This document shows, piece by piece, positions 15,756 to 24,204 of a DNA stretch of 64,000 nt. Below the pieces are notes generated by a model. It ran no database searches. It saw nothing but the letters and a program-made list of their open reading frames with translations, and was not told the DNA's origin. Every line of letters begins with the position of its first letter. The stretch's first letter is position 1. The DNA comes from JADCRZ01 sp031399065 (GTDB lineage Bacteria; Bacteroidota; Bacteroidia; Chitinophagales; Chitinophagaceae), in assembly GCA_031399065.1 (NCBI GenBank), contig JANNOM010000049.1, positions 1 through 64,000 on the forward strand, written 5' to 3'. The translations under genes were made by a program, and so were the position numbers.

Positions 15756-16346
15756 ATGCAAGATCATTTACAAATCATCGCCGGAATTATTGGATTTATT
15801 ACTTACTGTTTTCTTTTCGTCAAAATATTAAAAAGTAAAGCAGAGCAAAATTTCGTTGCATTTTTGTTGTGGGCACTTTTAAGTATTATCCTTACCATAA
15901 CTCTTTTAATTGAAGAAGGCAATTATTGGCTTTCGCTGGGCAATGTGTTAAGCGAGACAGCAATTGCTGTCTTACTTGTTGTAAAAAGACAAATCTCGTG
16001 GTCATGGGTTGAAGCGCTTACGACAGCTCTTGTAATAGTTTGTTTAGTAATCTGGTTTTTTGTGGGTGAGAAAGCCGCTATTGTTTCAGCCAGCCTAGCC
16101 ACAATAGCTGCCAGTATTCCGCAAATTGTAAGCACCTATAAGAAACCAGCAGAAACACCAACGGGTATCTATCTGGCATTTGTCCTGGCAAATCTATTAT
16201 CACTTTATGCCGGAAAATCGTGGACAATCGAAGAGCGATTTTATCCTGTTTCGGCATTACTTATTTGCTTAATAATTTCGATCTTTTCAATTAGAAAAAA
16301 TTATAGATCCTTAAAAATTAAACTTTATAAAAATTTAAATGCATAA
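15756..16346 (+). CDS. Multi-pass membrane protein with a PQ-loop-like motif
   Basis: The 196 residues are mostly hydrophobic and form about six or seven membrane segments. The segment AASIPQIVSTYKKPAETPTGIYLAFVLANLLSL (in two parts, about 128-160) resembles the PQ-loop of SWEET and SemiSWEET sugar carriers: proline-glutamine, then a charged loop, then a helix. The first part (IAGIIGFITYCFLFVKILKSK) could be a degenerate first repeat. There is no signal peptide, and the tail is basic. Transport is plausible but unproven. An upstream 117-base gap separates it from the broken VOC gene. Confidence 0.7.
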   Translation: MQDHLQIIAGIIGFITYCFLFVKILKSKAEQNFVAFLLWALLSIILTITLLIEEGNYWLSLGNVLSETAIAVLLVVKRQISWSWVEALTTALVIVCLVIWFFVGEKAAIVSASLATIAASIPQIVSTYKKPAETPTGIYLAFVLANLLSLYAGKSWTIEERFYPVSALLICLIISIFSIRKNYRSLKIKLYKNLNA

Positions 16347-16504
16347 TGGCTTGTTCTAGCAAATTAAAAAATTGTAGATTATATCCCAACAAATGAAAAA
16401 CCTTTTAATTAGGAATAAGTAACAAAGTGGAGACCAGCAACCACTAAAAAACGGGGCGTATCCGAAAAGCCTTATGAGTAGGGACACAATAAAAAAATAA
16501 AACC

Positions 16505-16936
16505 ATGAAAGTACATCCTTATTTAAACTTTGACGGCAAAGCCGAAGAGGCATTTATGTTTTACAAATCCGTTTTTGGCGGAGAATTTTCGGCAAATATG
16601 AAAATGTCCGAAATGCCCGATGGCAAAAAACTCTCAAAAGAAGAGCAAAACCGCACGATGCACATTGCTTTGCCTATTGGTGAAGGTACGGTGCTGATGG
16701 CATCGGATATTGTTCCTTCTGCTGGGCATAAGTTGCAATCGGGCAGCCAAACTTACACGATGTTAAGCCCAGATACCAAAGAAGAAGCAGACCGCTTATT
16801 TGATGGGCTTTCCAAAGATGCGGACATTGAAATGAAAATGGAAGATACATTTTGGGGCGATTATATGGGCAGTTTTACTGATAAGTTTGGCATTAAATGG
16901 ATGATAAATGTGACGGTACAAAAATTAAAAGTATAG
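16505..16936 (+). CDS. VOC family protein, PhnB-like
   Basis: The 143 residues are a PhnB-type vicinal oxygen chelate protein. The start VHPYLNFDGKAEEAFMFYKSVFGGE is the family signature, followed by MPDGKKLSKEEQNRTMHIALPIGEG, the SGSQTYTMLSPDTKEEADRLF helix and the closing WGDYMGSFTDKFGIKWMIN. These proteins are often annotated as glyoxalases or as 3-demethylubiquinone methyltransferase-like, with no proven reaction for most. It is the last gene of the A+T-rich island. The next gene is on the other strand with chromosomal composition. Confidence 0.88.
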   Translation: MKVHPYLNFDGKAEEAFMFYKSVFGGEFSANMKMSEMPDGKKLSKEEQNRTMHIALPIGEGTVLMASDIVPSAGHKLQSGSQTYTMLSPDTKEEADRLFDGLSKDADIEMKMEDTFWGDYMGSFTDKFGIKWMINVTVQKLKV

Positions 16937-17128
16937 GAACGTTCAAATACAACTTAACGTGTCTTTATTTGTAAACCCAGCCTTCTGTGTTACCAAAGTG
17001 CCAGGACTTAAAATTTCATCATATAAGAAGTATCTCAAACCAGTTGCAGATACGGAAAGGTTTTTACGACTTAAAATTTGTGCTTCCTGGCTCCCTACTT
17101 AAAGTGAAGTAACATTAATGCACCCTCA

Positions 17129-18220
17129 CTAAGGCGTTCTATCCTTCCATATATAAATATCATCCCAGAAAACCTTAAGGGAAGTTGGATTGGGACTGGC
17201 TTTCACCTGGTCTATGATGTTCTTGGAAGTATACAGCTTCATCGGGTTCCAGTGAGTAAGGCCGTCAGGCGCATTGTTATCGGGGTGCCGGGTCCAGTTG
17301 CTGTTGACTCCTGTTTTATCGGCAATCACCGTTCTTACCCCTGTATTAAGCGGCGTAACGGCAAACCAGAATTCGCCTTTATCGGACCCGCTGCCTTCTC
17401 TTATATAAATTTCCATTTTTATCCAGGTATTAAACGGCACAGTGAGTGAAGAAGTGGCCGTCCACACATCATCTCCCCAGGAGGTATATAATTTAGTAGT
17501 GGCATTGTAATTCCCTTCTTCCGCGTTTACGACGAAATTCAGTTTGTTGGGACTACCCGTTACTTTTTTTAACCCGATGCCTATGCGGAACGGGTATTTG
17601 GCGGCAGCGTCCGTACCCCAGTTCTTATTGTTCCAGAATTCGAACAGGGTAAGCCAGTCGCCCGACACGAATGCACCGGAACTATTAAGCAATTTATTGA
17701 AAGAAGTATTATCCAGTCTTACATTTACTTGCTGGTAAAAATTCTGCAGGGGAACACTGGTGTTCGTGGGGTCCACTACGCCATAAAGATCTGTCTGTAT
17801 CCGGGCCTTTTGGGGATTCGTGGTAAGCACGGAGGCATTCTTGATCTCGTATTGCAGGATATTGTCGCCATCGCTATCGTTCACGATGGTTGTACGCCGG
17901 TCGGCATAAGTGCCCTCGTCGTAGTACATCCTGAACGTACCGCCAAACCCGGAATTCCAGGAATAAGGGGCTACATTGGCACCTTCGAAATTGTCGAAAG
18001 CGGCGGATAAATACGTAAAATCGAGACCGGCATCAGTAAAATAGGATTTAAAAAGCATTGTTTCCGGTACCCGGTTGCCGTTGCCCGGGGGTGCCGTTTC
18101 TTCAATGGTTTCGGAAGCTCTAGCAACGTTGTCGGCTACCGGTGTCGGTTTACTGCAACCGGTCGCTAGTAAGAGTACGAAGGGCAAGGCGAGTGATTTC
18201 AAATGGAAGGCATTTTTCAT
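17129..18220 (-). CDS. Surface lipoprotein with predicted concanavalin-like (jelly-roll) domain
   Basis: The 363 residues begin with a lipoprotein signal peptide whose lipobox LLATGC puts the lipidated cysteine at residue 22. A low-complexity linker (ASETIEETAPPGNGN) follows. The rest is beta-rich and aromatic: SWNSGFGGTFRMYYDEGTY, GDWLTLFEFWNNKNW, FRIGIGLKKV, then FNTWIKMEIYIREGSGSDKG and the closing LKVFWDDIYIWKDR. This order of strands is typical of LamG-like or polysaccharide-lyase-like (heparin lyase, PL7) sandwich domains, so binding or cleavage of a glycan at the cell surface is a fair guess. I see no assignable catalytic residues. It stands alone, with no glycan-use genes adjacent. 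Confidence 0.72.
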   Translation of the reverse strand: MKNAFHLKSLALPFVLLLATGCSKPTPVADNVARASETIEETAPPGNGNRVPETMLFKSYFTDAGLDFTYLSAAFDNFEGANVAPYSWNSGFGGTFRMYYDEGTYADRRTTIVNDSDGDNILQYEIKNASVLTTNPQKARIQTDLYGVVDPTNTSVPLQNFYQQVNVRLDNTSFNKLLNSSGAFVSGDWLTLFEFWNNKNWGTDAAAKYPFRIGIGLKKVTGSPNKLNFVVNAEEGNYNATTKLYTSWGDDVWTATSSLTVPFNTWIKMEIYIREGSGSDKGEFWFAVTPLNTGVRTVIADKTGVNSNWTRHPDNNAPDGLTHWNPMKLYTSKNIIDQVKASPNPTSLKVFWDDIYIWKDRTP

Positions 18221-18402
18221 TTTAAAAGAGTTTTTTTAATACAATAAAGTAAAACTCAATTACAGCGTGCTTTCACCCACCATGATGGCAAGATATTGCT
18301 GCGGGAGGCAGCGGGATGGGAAGCAAGCAATCGGCAATACTTTATTTAAACTGGTTGACCAATTGAAGATACGGTACTTTGGTTAACCAGGAACCCAAGA
18401 AT

Positions 18403-18440
18403 AAAAAATCTCCTGCTCTTTTATTCAAAAAACAGGAGAA
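18403..18440 (-). terminator. Terminator after mdh
   Basis: On the minus strand TCTCCTG (18439-18433) pairs with CAGGAGA (18415-18409). The intervening A and T runs can extend the stem, and a T-rich tract TTTTTTAT follows at 18408-18401. It lies 23 bases after the mdh stop codon. Confidence 0.75.
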
Positions 18441-18462
18441 GTGTATTATAAACGTAACCCTA

Positions 18463-19392
18463 TTATAATGTCTTCAGCACATCATTCATATTCCGAACCG
18501 CATCGGCACTTTTATTGAACGCAGCCTGTTCGGCGTCGGTTAGCTTAAAGTCGATGATTTTTTCCCAGCCGTCTTTACCCAGTATAACGGGAACCACGAG
18601 GGAGATATCTTTCTGTCCGTACTCACCTTCCAGCGCAACGCCGCAGGAGATCAGTTTTTTCTGATCGCGCAAGATGCTTTCTACCATAAAGGCCGTACCA
18701 GCTCCCGGAGCATACCAGGCGGAAGTGCCTATCAGTTTCGTAAGTGTGGCGCCCCCTACCATCGTGTCGGCCACTACTTTGTCCTGCTTTTCTTTACTGA
18801 GGAACTGCGTTACGGGAATACTGTTCCAAGTAGCATGATGGATAAGGGGGATCATGGTAGTATCGCCGTGACCGCCGATCACTACCGCGTTCAGATCTGC
18901 CGGGGAGCAACCCAGCTCAAGGCTCAGATAGTATTTGAAACGGGCAGAATCGAGTGCCCCGCCCATGCCGATCACCTTGTTCTTTGGGAGGCCGGAGCTT
19001 TGCAGGGTCAGGTAATTCATGGTATCCATCGGGTTGGATACTACGATGAGGATGGTATCGGGAGAATGTTTGAGTATGTTTTCAGTAACCTGTTTTACGA
19101 TGCCTGCGTTTACGCCTATCAGTTCTTCACGCGTCATGCCTGGTTTACGCGGAAGACCGGAAGTGATCACCACCACGCTCGAACCTGCGGTAGCCTGGTA
19201 GTCGTTAGTAACCCCTTTAATTTTGGTATCGAATTCCAGTAATGCGGCGGTCTGCATCATATCGATCGCTTTCCCCTCAGCAAAACCTTCCCTGATATCG
19301 AGTAATACCAGTTCTTCGGCCAGTTCTTTACGGGCAATGTTATCGGCACAGGTAGCTCCTACGGCACCTGCTCCCACTACGGTTACTTTCAT
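18463..19392 (-). CDS. mdh: Malate dehydrogenase
   Basis: This citric acid cycle enzyme interconverts malate and oxaloacetate with NAD. The 309-residue protein is of the LDH-like MDH type: Rossmann motif VGAGAVGATCA (6-16), the NAD-binding acidic residue in LLDIREG (Asp32), and the substrate loop GLPRKPGMTREEL with the malate-specifying Arg82 and Arg88. VVSNPMD, Asp148/Arg151 and the catalytic His175 in GGHGDTTM complete the site. It is monocistronic, with a TAnnTTTG promoter upstream and a terminator downstream. Confidence 0.96.
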   Translation of the reverse strand: MKVTVVGAGAVGATCADNIARKELAEELVLLDIREGFAEGKAIDMMQTAALLEFDTKIKGVTNDYQATAGSSVVVITSGLPRKPGMTREELIGVNAGIVKQVTENILKHSPDTILIVVSNPMDTMNYLTLQSSGLPKNKVIGMGGALDSARFKYYLSLELGCSPADLNAVVIGGHGDTTMIPLIHHATWNSIPVTQFLSKEKQDKVVADTMVGGATLTKLIGTSAWYAPGAGTAFMVESILRDQKKLISCGVALEGEYGQKDISLVVPVILGKDGWEKIIDFKLTDAEQAAFNKSADAVRNMNDVLKTL

Positions 19393-19432
19393 TTCTGAAT
19401 AAATTTATAAGTGATGTTTTTCTTTTGCGCAG

Positions 19433-19440
19433 CAAAGGTA
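19433..19440 (-). promoter_or_regulatory. Bacteroidota -7 box for mdh
   Basis: The minus strand reads TACCTTTG here, an exact fit to TAnnTTTG, 40 bases upstream of the mdh start codon. Confidence 0.7.
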
Positions 19441-19465
19441 CTGGCGAAAATTTTGACTGCAACGT

Positions 19466-19984
19466 TTAGCCTTTCTTTTTTGATGTCTTTTCAAAAGCGT
19501 CCGTTATTTTGCTCATATCGGTAGTGCTCTGGAACGTTTTGATAAGATTTCCTTTTTTATCGTATAATGCCATGAACGGTAATTCGCGGATCTTATAAAA
19601 GGGTACAAAAAAGAATTTGGTATCTCTTCCTACTTTTATCTGCGGGTAAGATGCGATCTGGTACTTTTCGTAAAATGCCGTCATTTCGGCAAAGGGCTGG
19701 TAGGTGGCCATTATGATCTGCACATCTTTCAATTGATCCATGTTTTTAAGCATATCCTCCGTCTGGTGCTGGCAGTGATCGCAGTCCGGGCTGAAATACA
19801 TAATAAGTGTCTGTTTGCGTTCGCTGAGGCTTGCCTTTGTGATGGAGGTGCTGCTGTCTATCCCCTGCAGGGTAAACGGCGGAATGGTGGGAAAACGCTC
19901 AGATACCGGGGCGGTATCCGCCTGTGCCGAAATGCCTGCGGCGTATAGTGAACCAACTATAACTAATACCATCCATTTTTTCAT
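19466..19984 (-). CDS. Exported thioredoxin-fold protein (TlpA/AhpC-TSA-like)
   Basis: The 172 residues begin with a Sec signal peptide (KKWMVLVIVGSLYAAGISAQ, cleavage near residue 20-22). They then carry a thioredoxin fold: IPPFTLQGIDSS, the redox motif CDHC within YFSPDCDHCQ (about residues 70-77) and the cis-proline segment ELPFMALYDKKGNLI. A short lysine-rich tail ends the protein. It should act in the periplasm as a thiol-disulfide exchanger. There is no cytochrome or peroxidase gene beside it, so the partner is unknown. Confidence 0.86.
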   Translation of the reverse strand: MKKWMVLVIVGSLYAAGISAQADTAPVSERFPTIPPFTLQGIDSSTSITKASLSERKQTLIMYFSPDCDHCQHQTEDMLKNMDQLKDVQIIMATYQPFAEMTAFYEKYQIASYPQIKVGRDTKFFFVPFYKIRELPFMALYDKKGNLIKTFQSTTDMSKITDAFEKTSKKKG

Positions 19985-19997
19985 GAGATATTTTTCT

Positions 19998-20005
19998 CAA
20001 AAGTA
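19998..20005 (-). promoter_or_regulatory. Bacteroidota -7 box for the thioredoxin-like gene
   Basis: The minus strand reads TACTTTTG, an exact TAnnTTTG match 13 bases upstream of the start codon, which implies a very short leader. Confidence 0.55.
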
Positions 20006-20092
20006 ATGAAAATAAGTTCGGATGTGGGGAACAGCTAATGAGTGTTTAATAAGTACCAACTTTTATATAATAACAACTTAGAGGTGCTATTG

Positions 20093-20176
20093 GGCTAAAA
20101 GAGGTGTTTAATGATAGATTTAGCCCCATATTTTATTTTTATCGGCTAAATCTATATATTTTATGTACTTTTAGCC
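20093..20176. promoter_or_regulatory. Four TTTAGCC/GGCTAAA boxes in alternating orientation every 25-26 bp
   Basis: GGCTAAA lies at 20093-20099, TTTAGCC at 20119-20125, GGCTAAA at 20144-20150 and TTTAGCC at 20170-20176. Centre distances are 26, 25 and 26. The middle two extend to a perfect 10-bp inverted repeat (AGATTTAGCC and GGCTAAATCT), and the outer two to an 8-bp one (GGCTAAAA and TTTTAGCC). The array ends 14 bases before the ATPase start codon, so it is a likely operator of that gene. Confidence 0.75.
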
Positions 20177-20190
20177 AATCAATATTTTTT

Positions 20191-21612
20191 ATGAAAAATC
20201 TGATCGGAAGGCGACAAGAGCAAAGTTTGATGAAAATGCTGTTAACAAGTAATGATGCGGAGTTTCTGGCTGTTTACGGGAGGCGACGGGTAGGTAAAAC
20301 ATTTCTGATAAAGAGCGTATATGAAAAAGAGATCGTTTTCCAGATAACGGGCATTGCCAATGCATCAACAGCTCAACAACTTACCAATTTTCTTACTTCA
20401 ATAAAAAATGCGGATCCGGGCCTGCCTTTCGACCAGGTACCTGCCAACTGGATGGAGGCTTTTGGCATGCTTCGCTCTTTTATTGAAGAAAGGAAGGAAA
20501 AGAAAAAAGTAATTTTTTTTGACGAGCTGCCATGGATAGACACACCGCAATCCGATTTTATGATGGCTTTAGAGCATTTCTGGAATTCCTGGGCTTCCTC
20601 GGAACCCGGGTTGGTATTAACTGTTTGCGGTTCTGCTGCATCGTGGATGATCAATAAGTTAATCAATAATAAAGGAGGGTTGCACAACCGGGTAACCAGG
20701 CGTATAAAATTAATGCCATTTACGCTGAGCGAAACGGAAGCATATCTTAAATCGAAAAATATTTTACTGGACCGATACCAGATCACCCAATTATATATGG
20801 TAATGGGTGGTATTCCTTTTTATCTCAAAGAAATAATGCCCGGAAGAAGCGCTTTCCAGGAAATAGACCGCCTGTGTTTTACAGAGGGTGGATTGCTTGT
20901 AAGTGAATACGACAACCTCTATCGTTCATTATTCAGTAATGCGGAAAAGCACCTGACCATCATAGAGGCATTGGCAAAAAAACCCAAAGGACTAACGCGT
21001 GATGAGTTGATAAAGGTCAGCGGATTGAGTAACGGCGGAAACACTACAAAAGCTATAACGGAATTAAATGAAAGCGGTTTTATTAATCAGGCATTTCCGT
21101 TTGGGAAAAAAATGAAAGCAAGTCTTTATCGCCTCAGTGATCCTTATTCCCTGTTTTATCTAAAATTTATAAAAAATAATAAGTCTGCCGGCGAGGGCTC
21201 ATGGATCAGCCGTATAGATCACCCGTCATGGAGGGCCTGGAGTGGATACGCCTATGAAAATATCTGCTTTATGCATATTAGTCAGGTAAAAAAAGCCCTT
21301 GGTATAAGCGGCGTTTATACAGAAGTGGCATCCTGGAAAAGCAGGGAAAAAGGTATTCAGATTGATTTATTAATAGACAGGAGGGATCATATTATTTCAC
21401 TTTGCGAAATCAAATATTCCAAAGATTCTTTTACCATCACCCTCGCATATAAAGCTGAACTCGAAAAAAAACTGGCCGGTTTCCGGACAGAGACTCAAAC
21501 GAGAAAGGCCATTTTGCTGACGATGCTTACCACCTTTGGGGTAGAGGAGAATAAACACTCACTGGGGTTTGTACAAAACATAGTGAAAATGGAAGATTTG
21601 TTTGAAAATTAG
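20191..21612 (+). CDS. AAA+ ATP-binding protein, archaeal-ATPase type with C-terminal nuclease-like domain
   Basis: The 473 residues carry Walker A GRRRVGKT (30-37) and Walker B KKVIFFDELPWID (about 106-118), with the ITG, VLTVCGSAASWM and MPFTLSE segments typical of the prokaryotic ATPase_2/DUF234 family. A winged-helix part follows (LTRDELIKVSGLSNGGNTTKAI). The C-terminal region (SREKGIQIDLLIDRRDHI, then CEIKYSKDSF) has the D...E-x-K pattern of a PD-(D/E)XK nuclease fold. Function in the family is uncertain. The frame extends back to 20104 but would run through the operator-like boxes, so ATG 20191 is chosen. Confidence 0.85.
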   Translation: MKNLIGRRQEQSLMKMLLTSNDAEFLAVYGRRRVGKTFLIKSVYEKEIVFQITGIANASTAQQLTNFLTSIKNADPGLPFDQVPANWMEAFGMLRSFIEERKEKKKVIFFDELPWIDTPQSDFMMALEHFWNSWASSEPGLVLTVCGSAASWMINKLINNKGGLHNRVTRRIKLMPFTLSETEAYLKSKNILLDRYQITQLYMVMGGIPFYLKEIMPGRSAFQEIDRLCFTEGGLLVSEYDNLYRSLFSNAEKHLTIIEALAKKPKGLTRDELIKVSGLSNGGNTTKAITELNESGFINQAFPFGKKMKASLYRLSDPYSLFYLKFIKNNKSAGEGSWISRIDHPSWRAWSGYAYENICFMHISQVKKALGISGVYTEVASWKSREKGIQIDLLIDRRDHIISLCEIKYSKDSFTITLAYKAELEKKLAGFRTETQTRKAILLTMLTTFGVEENKHSLGFVQNIVKMEDLFEN

Positions 21613-21675
21613 GATACCTGCATATCAGCTTCTGCTTTACGCCGGGCCGGGGGAGTGCCTTTAACGTTTTTTCCT

Positions 21676-21683
21676 TACATTTG
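21676..21683 (+). promoter_or_regulatory. Bacteroidota -7 box for efp
   Basis: TACATTTG matches TAnnTTTG exactly, 32 bases upstream of the efp start codon. Confidence 0.7.
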
Positions 21684-21715
21684 CCGCCGCAGTTTATTAA
21701 ACTAAAAGCATTTTT

Positions 21716-22285
21716 ATGGCAACAACAGCAGACATGAGCAGGGGCCTGATAATCAAGGTAGACGGCAGCCTGTATTCTGTAGTGGAATTCGGACAAAACA
21801 AGACAGCCCGTGCAGCCGCCAAAGTGTGGGCCAAACTGAAGGGATTGGATAATGGACGGACCATTGAACTGACATGGAACAGCGGCGAGACCATCTATCC
21901 TGTGCGTGTGGAAAAGAAGCCATACCAGTTTCTTTATAAAGACGAAAGCGGATTCAACTTTATGGATAATGAAACTTTTGAGCAGATTGTACTGGCAGAT
22001 ACCATGATAGATGCTCCCCAGTTCCTGAAAGACGGCCAGGAAGTAGTGGTATCTATCAATACAGATACCGACCTGCCCATGAGCGTGGAACTTCCGGATA
22101 AAATAGTGGTACTGGTTACCTATAGCGAGCCCGGCGTAAAAGGAGACACGGCCACCCGCACCCTGAAAGCCGCCACTGTGGAGACCGGAGCCACTGTTAT
22201 GGTTCCCCTGTTCGTAAACGAAGGCGAACTGATACGGGTAAATACCAAAACGGGAGATTATGTTGAGCGGGTAAAAGAGGGGTAA
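21716..22285 (+). CDS. efp: Elongation factor P, arginine-32 type
   Basis: EF-P relieves ribosomes stalled at polyproline by placing a modified loop residue next to the peptidyl-tRNA. The 189 residues have the normal three-domain layout, with SVELPDKIVVLVTYSEPGVKGDT in domain II and the closing GELIRVNTKTGDYVERVK. The loop in domain I reads NKTARAAAKVWAKLK: the tip residue is Arg32, and the PGKG loop of lysine-type EF-P is absent. This resembles the Pseudomonas EF-P loop (NKSGRNAAVVKMKLK), whose Arg32 is rhamnosylated by EarP. No modification gene lies in this window. The gene has its own promoter and is followed by accB. Confidence 0.95.
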   Translation: MATTADMSRGLIIKVDGSLYSVVEFGQNKTARAAAKVWAKLKGLDNGRTIELTWNSGETIYPVRVEKKPYQFLYKDESGFNFMDNETFEQIVLADTMIDAPQFLKDGQEVVVSINTDTDLPMSVELPDKIVVLVTYSEPGVKGDTATRTLKAATVETGATVMVPLFVNEGELIRVNTKTGDYVERVKEG

Positions 22286-22301
22286 GTCCGCCCAAAACCC
22301 T

Positions 22302-22309
22302 TACATTTG
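22302..22309 (+). promoter_or_regulatory. Bacteroidota -7 box for accB-accC
   Basis: TACATTTG matches TAnnTTTG exactly. It lies 44 bases upstream of the accB start and directly after efp, so accB-accC can be transcribed separately. Confidence 0.7.
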
Positions 22310-22353
22310 ACTTTTCCTACTAAGCCCCATTGTATAATGAAAATGCATAACTA

Positions 22354-22842
22354 ATGGATTTTAAGCAAATTCAGGAGTTGATCCGGATGATCAACAAATC
22401 AAATATCGGAGAAGTATCGATCGAGGAAAAAGGATTAAAACTAACGATAAAGCAAAAACAGGATCAGGTTACCCAGGTAATCAATTCCGCGCCTGTTCAG
22501 TCGTACGCTCCTCCCGCTCAGCAGGCAGCTTCCCTGCCATCTTCGGTTGCTTCCGGAGCTACCGATAAAACGAGGCCGGCGACAGAAGCGGCACCTTCTA
22601 ACCTGGTCACCATCAAAAGCCCGATGATCGGTACCTTTTACAGGAGTCCATCGCCCGATAAACCATCTTTTCTGAACGTGGGAGATGATGTAACCGTAGG
22701 CAAAGTGGTATGCATCATCGAGGCCATGAAGCTGTTTAACGAGATCGAAAGTGAGGTATCCGGTAAAATAGTAAAAGTGCTGGTAGACGATGCCTCCCCG
22801 GTGGAGTACGACCAGCCGCTCTTTCTCGTAGAGCCGGAATAA
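22354..22842 (+). CDS. accB: Acetyl-CoA carboxylase biotin carboxyl carrier protein
   Basis: BCCP carries the biotin that is carboxylated by AccC in the first step of fatty acid synthesis. The 162 residues show the N-terminal helix MDFKQIQELIRMINKSNI, a flexible Ala/Pro/Ser linker (about 45-80), then the biotinyl domain with PMIGTFYRSPSPDKPSF (the acetyl-CoA carboxylase-type thumb). Lys126 in EAMKLFNE is the biotin attachment site. accC follows after 21 bases. Confidence 0.96.
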   Translation: MDFKQIQELIRMINKSNIGEVSIEEKGLKLTIKQKQDQVTQVINSAPVQSYAPPAQQAASLPSSVASGATDKTRPATEAAPSNLVTIKSPMIGTFYRSPSPDKPSFLNVGDDVTVGKVVCIIEAMKLFNEIESEVSGKIVKVLVDDASPVEYDQPLFLVEPE

Positions 22843-22863
22843 TTTAACTTATAATATTACACT

Positions 22864-24204
22864 GTGTTTAAAAAAGTTCTGATAGCCAACAGGGGCGAGA
22901 TCGCCTTACGCGTAATAAGAACCTGTCGCGAAATGGGTATTAAAACCGTGGCTGTATATTCTACCGCAGATAAGGATAGTCTGCACGTTAAGTTCGCCGA
23001 CGAAGCCGTTTGTATAGGCAAGCCAGCCAGTTCAGATTCTTACCTCAACATACCGCATATCATGGCCGCCGCCGAAATCACCAACGCGGATGCCATTCAT
23101 CCCGGTTACGGTTTCCTGGCAGAGAATGCCCGGTTTGCCGAGATCTGTGGCGAGCATGGTATAAAATTTATTGGGCCTACTCCCGCCATGATCAGCTCTA
23201 TGGGAGATAAGGTAACTGCTAAAGAAACCATGATTAAAGCCGGTGTACCTGTAGTACCAGGCGGGGAAGGCCTGCTGGAAAGCCTCGAACAGGCCATTGC
23301 CCTGGCAAAGGATAAAGTGGGCTACCCGGTAATACTGAAGGCTACGGCCGGTGGGGGCGGTAAGGGTATGCGCGTGGTATGGGCCGAAGCGGAAATGGAA
23401 AAAGCATACAACACCGCCAAAATGGAAGCCGCCGCTTCGTTCAAGAACGACGGTATTTATATGGAGAAATTTGTGGAAGAGCCCCGCCATATCGAAATAC
23501 AGGTAGCGGGCGATCAATACGGAACCGTTTGTCACCTCAGCGAGCGGGACTGCTCCATCCAGCGCCGCCACCAGAAACTGGTAGAAGAATCGCCTTCCCC
23601 CTTTATGACCCCTGACCTCAGGAAAAGAATGGGTGATGCAGCTATTAAAGCGGCTTCCGCCATTAACTATGAAAGTGTGGGCACTATCGAGTTCCTGGTA
23701 GACAAGCACCGCAATTTCTATTTCATGGAAATGAATACCCGTATACAGGTAGAGCATTGTGTTACCGAGGAAGTAGTCAACTTCGACCTCATCAAAGAAC
23801 AGATTAAAATAGCTGCCGGCGAAGCCATCAGCGGCGAGAACTACGAGCCGCAGATGCATGCCATCGAATGCCGCATTAACGCGGAAGATCCCTATAACGA
23901 TTTCCGTCCTTCGCCCGGTAAAATAACCGTACTTCACCAGCCCGGCGGCCACGGCATACGGGTAGATTCCCATGTATATGCGGGTTATACCATTCCCCCC
24001 TATTACGATTCCATGATAGCCAAGATCATTGCCGTTGCCAGAACGCGCAACGAAGCCATCGACACCATGCACCGCGCACTAAGCGAGTATGTGATCGAAG
24101 GCATTAAGACAACCATTCCCTTTCACCTTCAATTGATGAAAGACGAGCGCTTCCGGAGTGGGGATTTTAATACGAAGTTTTTGGAAGGGTTTAAGATGGT
24201 GTAG
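22864..24204 (+). CDS. accC: Acetyl-CoA carboxylase biotin carboxylase subunit
   Basis: This ATP-grasp enzyme carboxylates biotin on AccB. The 446 residues include KVLIANRGEIALRVIRTCRE at the start, the ATP-binding glycine loop KATAGGGGKGMR (about 160-171), ERDCSIQRRHQKLVEE, the metal-binding FYFMEMNTRIQVEH and the C-terminal biotin-carboxylase domain with ECRINAEDP and PPYYDSMIAK. The start codon is GTG (22864-22866), and no ATG precedes VFKKVLIANRGE. It forms an operon with accB. Confidence 0.97.
   Translation: MFKKVLIANRGEIALRVIRTCREMGIKTVAVYSTADKDSLHVKFADEAVCIGKPASSDSYLNIPHIMAAAEITNADAIHPGYGFLAENARFAEICGEHGIKFIGPTPAMISSMGDKVTAKETMIKAGVPVVPGGEGLLESLEQAIALAKDKVGYPVILKATAGGGGKGMRVVWAEAEMEKAYNTAKMEAAASFKNDGIYMEKFVEEPRHIEIQVAGDQYGTVCHLSERDCSIQRRHQKLVEESPSPFMTPDLRKRMGDAAIKAASAINYESVGTIEFLVDKHRNFYFMEMNTRIQVEHCVTEEVVNFDLIKEQIKIAAGEAISGENYEPQMHAIECRINAEDPYNDFRPSPGKITVLHQPGGHGIRVDSHVYAGYTIPPYYDSMIAKIIAVARTRNEAIDTMHRALSEYVIEGIKTTIPFHLQLMKDERFRSGDFNTKFLEGFKMV

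Noticed and set aside
10243..16936. Integron cassette array
   Set aside because: The gene content is similar to cassettes, but I found no integrase and no attC-like sites between genes.
20104..20190. ATPase start at 20104
   Set aside because: The extension translates the operator-like boxes and A/T-rich spacer. The conserved start is MKNLIGRRQE at 20191.
23032..24072. 346-residue frame antisense to accC
   Set aside because: It is the codon-bias shadow of a well-conserved gene and resembles no protein.
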